64,000 nt of DNA from Mycolicibacterium mucogenicum DSM 44124 (GTDB taxonomy: Bacteria > Actinomycetota > Actinomycetes > Mycobacteriales > Mycobacteriaceae), in assembly GCF_005670685.2 (NCBI RefSeq), contig NZ_CP062008.1, forward strand, positions 1,612,001-1,676,000, given 5' to 3'. Below, piece by piece: positions 59,510 through 64,000 of this stretch. The position numbers and the translations under genes are program-made. The notes under the pieces are model-generated. The model searched no databases, was not told where the DNA came from, and was given only the letters and a program-made list of their open reading frames with translations. The number at the start of each line of letters is the position of its first letter. The stretch's first letter is position 1.

Positions 59510-60376
59510 TCACTCCTTTCCAGCGATCTTGGCGTCGAGCGTGGCCCATTCGGCCAGCCCGACGAGGTCGAAGAATCCGGCCGGTCCGGTGGGCGCGAAC
59601 TCGGCGGCATTGGTGCCACGTAGTTCGCACAATCCCTCCACCATGGCGAAGGTGGCGCGGGCCAGGACATTTCCGGGATGGATGGCGATCGCGTAGCCCA
59701 GCTGTTGCAGCCGCTCGGCCGATTCCAGAGGAGTCAGGCCACCCAGCACGAGATTGATCAACAGCGGGGCCTCGACTTCACGAGCGATGCGTTCGATTTC
59801 CTCGGTGCCCTGCGGTGCCTCGACGAAGATGACGTCCGCCCCCGCGGCGGCGTATCGGTTGGCCCGTTCGATGGCGGCATCCAGACCTAGCGGTGCGCGG
59901 GCGTCGGTGCGCGCCACGATCAGCAGGTCGTCGTCGGAACGGGCGTCGAGGGCTGCCGCCAGGGTCTGTTCGAACACCGCAGTGTCGACGACCTGCTTGT
60001 CGGGCAGATGGCCGCACTTCTTCGGAAAGACCTGATCCTCCAACTGAATTGCGGCGACCCCGGCGCGGTCGAACAAGCGGACCGTGCGCGCGACATTCAG
60101 TGCGGCGCCGTAACCAGTGTCCGCGTCGGCGATGAGAGGAACGTCGCCGAGTGCCTCGACGAGCATCCGCGCTCGCTCGACCATCTCGGTCTGCGTGACC
60201 AGGCCGATATCGGGCAGGCCGAAACCGGACGCGGCGACACCGGCGCCCGTCATGTACGCGGCGCGATGGCCTGTGCGTTTGGTCAGGTGGGCGGACAGGC
60301 CGTCGAAAACCCCTGGTGCGATGATCAATTCACCGCTACTCAGCAGTCGTCGCAGGGTCTGGCGTGGCGTGGTCAT
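59510..60376 (-). CDS. Isocitrate lyase/PEP mutase superfamily lyase (2-methylisocitrate or 2,3-dimethylmalate lyase-like)
   Basis: 288 aa TIM-barrel enzyme that cleaves a C-C bond of a 2-hydroxy diacid to give pyruvate-type products. Mg site in IADADTGYG, active-site loop KKCGH in LEDQVFPKKCGH, and IVARTDAR. These fit PrpB (2-methylisocitrate lyase) and Dml (2,3-dimethylmalate lyase) but also oxaloacetate hydrolases. CGGAGA precedes the ATG. It lies 10 bases after the MmgE/PrpD gene in the operon. Confidence 0.9.
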   Translation of the reverse strand: MTTPRQTLRRLLSSGELIIAPGVFDGLSAHLTKRTGHRAAYMTGAGVAASGFGLPDIGLVTQTEMVERARMLVEALGDVPLIADADTGYGAALNVARTVRLFDRAGVAAIQLEDQVFPKKCGHLPDKQVVDTAVFEQTLAAALDARSDDDLLIVARTDARAPLGLDAAIERANRYAAAGADVIFVEAPQGTEEIERIAREVEAPLLINLVLGGLTPLESAERLQQLGYAIAIHPGNVLARATFAMVEGLCELRGTNAAEFAPTGPAGFFDLVGLAEWATLDAKIAGKE

Positions 60377-60386
60377 ACGTCTCCGT

Positions 60387-61808
60387 TCAGTCCAGTGCGC
60401 CGGTGACCGGCGCGGCGAGTAGGTCGATGAGGTGGTCGATGCCGTCTGCGGTCTCGAGGTTCAGCACGGCTGCTTCGATGGCCGTGGCGCGTGCCCGGTC
60501 GGTGACCCGGTCGGCCAGGGCGTGGAATTTGGCGACCAATTCGGCATTGGTGACCGGATCGGTCGGCGCGCCGTGCGGTTCGTCGACGCGCGCGTGGTGC
60601 CGGACGCCGTCGGCAGTGGTGACCACGACATCGGTTCGGAAGCGTTCGGTCACCGGCGCGCCCGCCAGTGATTCGTCGAGATGAACCTCGATGCGGTCGA
60701 TCAGGTTCCAGATATCGTCGGCATCGAGGCGGCTCGCGGTGAATTGCTCGGGCAGCACATTGCCGTCGAGCAGGGCCGCCGCCACGGCGTATCCGATGTT
60801 CATCTGGGCGCCGATCGGTTCCAGCGGGCGCTCCAGCACCCACCAGCCGTGCTTGTAGACGGTCTCGCCGACGGTGATGTCGATATGGGAGATCCGTTGG
60901 CCCGTAATCTCTTCGCGGACACGGCGAGCCGCGTCGATGGCGCCGTGCAGACCGCCCATCCCGGCATACGACTTGACCATGATGGTCGTGGTCTCCCAGT
61001 GCTGACCGAGCTGAGCGGTCAGCGCTGCCGCATCGGGTTGGTGGCCCTCGCCGAAGACACTGAGGAATCCGCCGTATTCGCGTTCGAAGACCCGTTTGAT
61101 GCCGGTGTATCCGGCGGCGGCCAGGCCGGCGGCGTAGAACCCGTTCCGCGCGGCGAACCCGTGCTGCATGCGCTTGCTCATGGCTTCGTACTGCGCAGCC
61201 ATGAGGCCTGACGACTGGGTGGCTGCCAGTCCGAGCGCGTCTTCCAGCTGGGCTGCATCCAGCCCACGCAGTTTCCCGGACGCCACGGCGGCGGTGTGGG
61301 TGCCGAACACCGGGCCGGAGTGCCATCCGCGATCCAGCATCTGGCTGCCGTGCAGGGTATAGCCGACCCGAGGGCCCACCTCGAAGCCGGCGATCGCCGC
61401 AGTCAGGAAGTCGGACCCACTCACCGCTCCGGTGAGCGCGGCGGTCGACAACAGCGCCGGAATCACCAGCGAGCAGCTGTGCAGCGGAGCCAGGGGATGG
61501 AAGTCGTCGAGCTCTAAACCCTGGATGAAGGTGCTGTTGAGGATCGCGGCGCCCACGGCGCTGGTGCTGCGCCCGGTGCCGATCACCGACACGTCACCGG
61601 CCGGCTCGAGACCCGTCACCGCGTCGGTGGCCACGCGCGACCACGGCAGACCGGAACCGATCAGTGCACACCCGACGCCGTCCAGCAGCAGGTGCTTGGC
61701 CCGCTCGAGCACCGGCGCGGGGACGTCGTCCAACGACAGTTCGGCGACCCACGTGGCCAAGGCCCCGGTTGGCCCGGTCGGGTCGACCGGTGCTGTTGCT
61801 CCCGACAT
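60387..61808 (-). CDS. MmgE/PrpD-family protein (methylcitrate dehydratase-like)
   Basis: 473 aa, first gene of the operon. The all-helical MmgE/PrpD domain has HLLLDGVGCALIGSG, GTGRSTSAVGAAILNSTFIQGLELDD, TAAIAGFEVGPRVG and KSYAGMGGLHGAIDAA. Family members dehydrate or isomerise 2-methylcitrate, cis-aconitate/itaconate-type acids and iminodisuccinate. Start 61808 with a strong CAGGAGG; the frame to 61853 would enter the palindromic operator. It is divergent from the GntR gene. Confidence 0.9.
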   Translation of the reverse strand: MSGATAPVDPTGPTGALATWVAELSLDDVPAPVLERAKHLLLDGVGCALIGSGLPWSRVATDAVTGLEPAGDVSVIGTGRSTSAVGAAILNSTFIQGLELDDFHPLAPLHSCSLVIPALLSTAALTGAVSGSDFLTAAIAGFEVGPRVGYTLHGSQMLDRGWHSGPVFGTHTAAVASGKLRGLDAAQLEDALGLAATQSSGLMAAQYEAMSKRMQHGFAARNGFYAAGLAAAGYTGIKRVFEREYGGFLSVFGEGHQPDAAALTAQLGQHWETTTIMVKSYAGMGGLHGAIDAARRVREEITGQRISHIDITVGETVYKHGWWVLERPLEPIGAQMNIGYAVAAALLDGNVLPEQFTASRLDADDIWNLIDRIEVHLDESLAGAPVTERFRTDVVVTTADGVRHHARVDEPHGAPTDPVTNAELVAKFHALADRVTDRARATAIEAAVLNLETADGIDHLIDLLAAPVTGALD

Positions 61809-61833
61809 TGCCACCTCCTGATGAGTCATCATG

Positions 61834-61853
61834 TTGTTATATACATATAACAA
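61834..61853. promoter_or_regulatory. Perfect 20-bp palindrome in the divergent promoter, candidate GntR operator
   Basis: TTGTTATATACATATAACAA has nine-base arms that are perfect complements around AC. It is the only AT-only-looking stretch in this GC-rich neighbourhood, 25 bases before the MmgE/PrpD start and about 45 before the GntR start, and it contains the likely -10 elements of one or both promoters (TATATA/TATAAC). The GntR protein next door is the natural binder, which is inference. Confidence 0.78.
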
Positions 61854-61897
61854 GTGAAATCGCGGTTGGGCAAGGGGGAATGTGTCACCATGGCGCG

Positions 61898-62680
61898 GTG
61901 CGGGAAGTCCGGGACGTCAAAGCGATGACGGCAGACGCTGGTGTGGCGTTGCATCGCCAGCTGTTCCTGGTGCTGCGCGACGAGATCGCACGTGGCGCGC
62001 TGGTGGCCGGTGATCCGCTACCGAGCGAGCAGTCGCTGTGCGATCAGTTCGGGGTCTCGCGGATCACTGTCCGACGCGCGTTGGCGGACCTGGCCGACCA
62101 GGGTCTCATCGAGCGCCGTCACGGCGTGGGTTCCTTTGTCCGGCAGACTGATTCGGCCAGAGTGCCCGAGTTGCGGTCATACTCCGATGCACTGCACCGG
62201 ACTCAGTTCGAAACCGATGTCGACGTGATCGAGTTCGATGTCCGGGCGGCGCCGGCCGTCGTCGCGGACGCACTCGGCATCGCGGGGGAGATGCTGCACG
62301 TGCTGCGGGTGCGCCGGGAGCGCCGGACCGGCGAGCCGCTGATGGTCACCGAGGCATGGTTGCCTGCCACCCTCGCCGAACCGGTGTCGCCCGTATCTCT
62401 CACCGAGAACGCGCTCTACGACCTGTTGTCCGACGCGGGCATCGTGATCGACCGCATGGTGCATGAGCTGACCGCCGAGGTTGCCAGTCCGGCCAACGCC
62501 AGGCTGCTCGACGTGGCGATCGGCTCGGCGCTGATCCGCGTCAACCGGTTGGCCTATGCCGCCGGCAGCCCGCATCACTATCTGTCGATCGTGTTGTCGC
62601 CCAGCCGAAGCCGAGTGCTGGTCAGTCAATCGCCGGACCAGGCCGGCGGGCTGGCGATCGCCCACGACGTCCGCGGGTAG
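61898..62680 (+). CDS. GntR-family (HutC/UTRA) transcriptional regulator
   Basis: 260 aa from GTG 61898; ATG 61925 and ATG 61880 are other candidates and none has an ideal ribosome site. The winged helix (about 20-85) has LHRQLFLVLRDEIARG, LPSEQSLCDQFGVSRITVRRAL and IERRHGVGSFV. The UTRA effector domain (about 100-245) contains RVRRERRTGEPLMVTEAWLP. HutC-type regulators usually repress catabolic genes until an acid or its CoA ester binds. It is divergent from the MmgE/PrpD-ICL-LeuCD operon across a perfect palindrome. Confidence 0.9.
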   Translation: MREVRDVKAMTADAGVALHRQLFLVLRDEIARGALVAGDPLPSEQSLCDQFGVSRITVRRALADLADQGLIERRHGVGSFVRQTDSARVPELRSYSDALHRTQFETDVDVIEFDVRAAPAVVADALGIAGEMLHVLRVRRERRTGEPLMVTEAWLPATLAEPVSPVSLTENALYDLLSDAGIVIDRMVHELTAEVASPANARLLDVAIGSALIRVNRLAYAAGSPHHYLSIVLSPSRSRVLVSQSPDQAGGLAIAHDVRG

Positions 62681-62687
62681 TGCGCGT

Positions 62688-63539
62688 TCAGCCCAGCGCG
62701 TCCTCGATGACCTCGTCCCGCGGTGCGCAATCGCCGGCACCGGGGGTCAGTGTGGCAAGGGCACCGGCGGTCACGGCGCGCCGGAGGGCATGTGCGGGGT
62801 CTGCGGTCCAGCCCGCGGCCAGGACGCCCGCGAAGACGTCGCCCGCGCCCGTGGTGTCGAGCGCTTCCACCTCGGGTGCGGGGACATGCGTCTCGCCGTC
62901 GGGCGTGCGGTGCACCGCGCCGTCGGCGCCGCGCGTGATCACCAGGTGTGGGACGGGCCAATGCCATTGGGCCGCTTCGATTTCATTGACGATCACCACG
63001 TCGGTGACGGCCGCCAGCTCGGCGAGCGCGTGCGGATCGGTGCCGGCGGGAGAGGCGTTGAGCACGACGGTGGCGCCGCTGTCCTTCGCCAGCCGCGCCG
63101 CCGCCAGCGCCGTGGCCGGCGGGATTTCCAACTGCAGCAACAGCACATCGCAGTCGGCGACCACCGCGCGAACGTGTGCGGAATCCAGGGTCAGGTGCCC
63201 GTTGGCGCCCGGCGCCACCACGATCATGTTCTCGGCGTTCGCACCGACCATGATCGCCGCGGTGCCGCTCGGGACGGGCAGGCTGACCGTCCCGACGAGT
63301 CCGACACCGTTGTCCTGCAAGTGCTTTCGCAGAGCCGCCCCGGTGGCGTCGGCCCCGAGCGCGGCGACGAGCTGGACGTCGGCACCCGCGCGCGCCGCGG
63401 CGACGGCCTGATTGCCGCCCTTGCCGCCGGGCTCCGAATGCAATGACGACGCCAGCACCGTCTGCCCCGGTCCCGGCAGGTCTGCGAGACCGAACACCAG
63501 ATCCATGTTCACGCTGCCCACGACAGTGATGCGAGTCAC
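62688..63539 (-). CDS. rbsK: Ribokinase (PfkB family)
   Basis: 283 aa from a GTG. It phosphorylates ribose, feeding the pool that RpiB uses. PfkB signatures: [27 protein letters not shown], and [17 protein letters not shown] with the catalytic Asp of GAGD. TACGGT (ACCGTA at 63546-63551) ends 6 nt before the GTG, indicating a leaderless mRNA. It is convergent with the GntR gene (7-base gap) and divergent from proA. The M. tuberculosis counterpart, Rv2436, also lies near nadE. Confidence 0.9.
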   Translation of the reverse strand: MTRITVVGSVNMDLVFGLADLPGPGQTVLASSLHSEPGGKGGNQAVAAARAGADVQLVAALGADATGAALRKHLQDNGVGLVGTVSLPVPSGTAAIMVGANAENMIVVAPGANGHLTLDSAHVRAVVADCDVLLLQLEIPPATALAAARLAKDSGATVVLNASPAGTDPHALAELAAVTDVVIVNEIEAAQWHWPVPHLVITRGADGAVHRTPDGETHVPAPEVEALDTTGAGDVFAGVLAAGWTADPAHALRRAVTAGALATLTPGAGDCAPRDEVIEDALG

Positions 63540-63595
63540 CGGGCCACCGTAGCCCCGACCGGCCCGAACCGCGGATACCTCGTTACCCTGGGTTA

Positions 63596-64000
63596 ATGAG
63601 TGTGCACGCAGCTACGGACACCGATCTGCGCCAGCAGGTGCATGACGCCGCCCGGAGGGCCCGCGTCGCGTCGCGCGTGCTGGCCACGCTGACCACCGAA
63701 GCCAAGAACCGCGCGCTGCACGCCGCGGCCGATGCCGTGCTCGCCGCCGCGGACGTGGTGCTCGCCGCCAACTCCGAGGACATCGACGCCGCGCGCGCCG
63801 CCGGCACCGCCGAGGCGATGATCGACCGCCTGGCCCTGAACCCGCAGCGACTCGACGGCATCGCCGCCGGATTGCGGCAGGTCGCCGGGCTGCCGGACCC
63901 CGTGGGCCAGGTGCTGCGCGGCAGCACGCTGCCCAACGGCCTGCAGATTCGTCAGCAGCGGGTGCCGCTCGGCGTGGTCGGCATGGTCTACGAGAGCCGG
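63596..64000 (+). CDS. proA: Gamma-glutamyl phosphate reductase, N-terminal part (runs off the window)
   Basis: The first 135 residues of the NADPH-dependent second enzyme of proline synthesis: [69 protein letters not shown], nearly as in M. tuberculosis ProA. TACCCT (63584-63589) ends 6 nt before the ATG, so the mRNA is probably leaderless. It forms a divergent leaderless pair with rbsK. The catalytic Cys lies beyond the end. Confidence 0.96.
   Translation, partial: MSVHAATDTDLRQQVHDAARRARVASRVLATLTTEAKNRALHAAADAVLAAADVVLAANSEDIDAARAAGTAEAMIDRLALNPQRLDGIAAGLRQVAGLPDPVGQVLRGSTLPNGLQIRQQRVPLGVVGMVYESR

Overview
This 64 kb window is a chromosomal stretch of a high-GC actinobacterium. Gene content and order point to a mycobacterium, most likely a rapid-growing Mycolicibacterium-type species. 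The order rpiB, nei, tig, clpP1-clpP2, clpX, korA-korB, mobA, rpf, trans-acting enoyl reductase, valS, folC, DUF4233, ndk, rne, rplU, rpmA, obgE, proB, nadE, rbsK, proA follows the M. tuberculosis Rv2465c to Rv2427c backbone as I remember it. Accessory blocks are inserted at several joints. I see no insertion sequence, prophage, CRISPR array or rRNA.

Layout. (1) 1-6554: end of an unidentified gene, rpiB, a Nei-type glycosylase, a Cys/Gly-tailed membrane protein, then a NAD-salvage operon (PRPP synthetase-like, NadV, NrtR-like Nudix regulator) behind a 30-bp inverted repeat. Two small membrane proteins follow. (2) 6551-8402: an AlkB-type alkane hydroxylase, an AT-rich spacer, tRNA-Gly and tRNA-Pro. 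(3) 8442-17806: tig, clpP1P2 and clpX. The Clp genes are interrupted by a cell-envelope island of secreted proteins around an EmbR-like SARP-FHA regulator. (4) 17842-25148: fdhD-fdhF, then a sulfide/persulfide detoxification operon (CstB-like, SQR, thioredoxin, TauE) behind CsoR/CstR-type palindromes. (5) 25397-31510: korAB, mobA, a long AT-rich spacer, an Rpf lytic transglycosylase and an alpha/beta hydrolase. (6) 31552-47301: an S9 peptidase and the housekeeping run from the enoyl reductase to proB. (7) 47433-57688: PIG-L deacetylase with a UGM-like flavoprotein, sirtuin, a frameshifted nadE, a 13E12-type HNH protein, a DUF2306 membrane protein, a small protein, a cytochrome P450 and a PEBP-family protein. 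(8) 57685-64000: an aconitase-like/ICL-like/PrpD-like catabolic operon divergent from its likely GntR regulator, rbsK, and the start of proA.

Functional links. NadV, NadE, the sirtuin and the NrtR-like protein all touch NAD. NadV makes NMN from nicotinamide without needing NadE, so a broken nadE in the same window is worth checking. MobA and FdhD both serve the molybdenum enzyme FdhF. The two best regulatory observations are these. A near-identical 19-bp element with 11-bp-spaced CCAAG repeats precedes two secreted-protein genes that flank the SARP-type regulator. A perfect 20-bp palindrome sits between the GntR gene and the candidate branched C6-diacid operon. About fifteen genes have a -10-like hexamer 6-7 nt before the start codon, which indicates leaderless transcripts.
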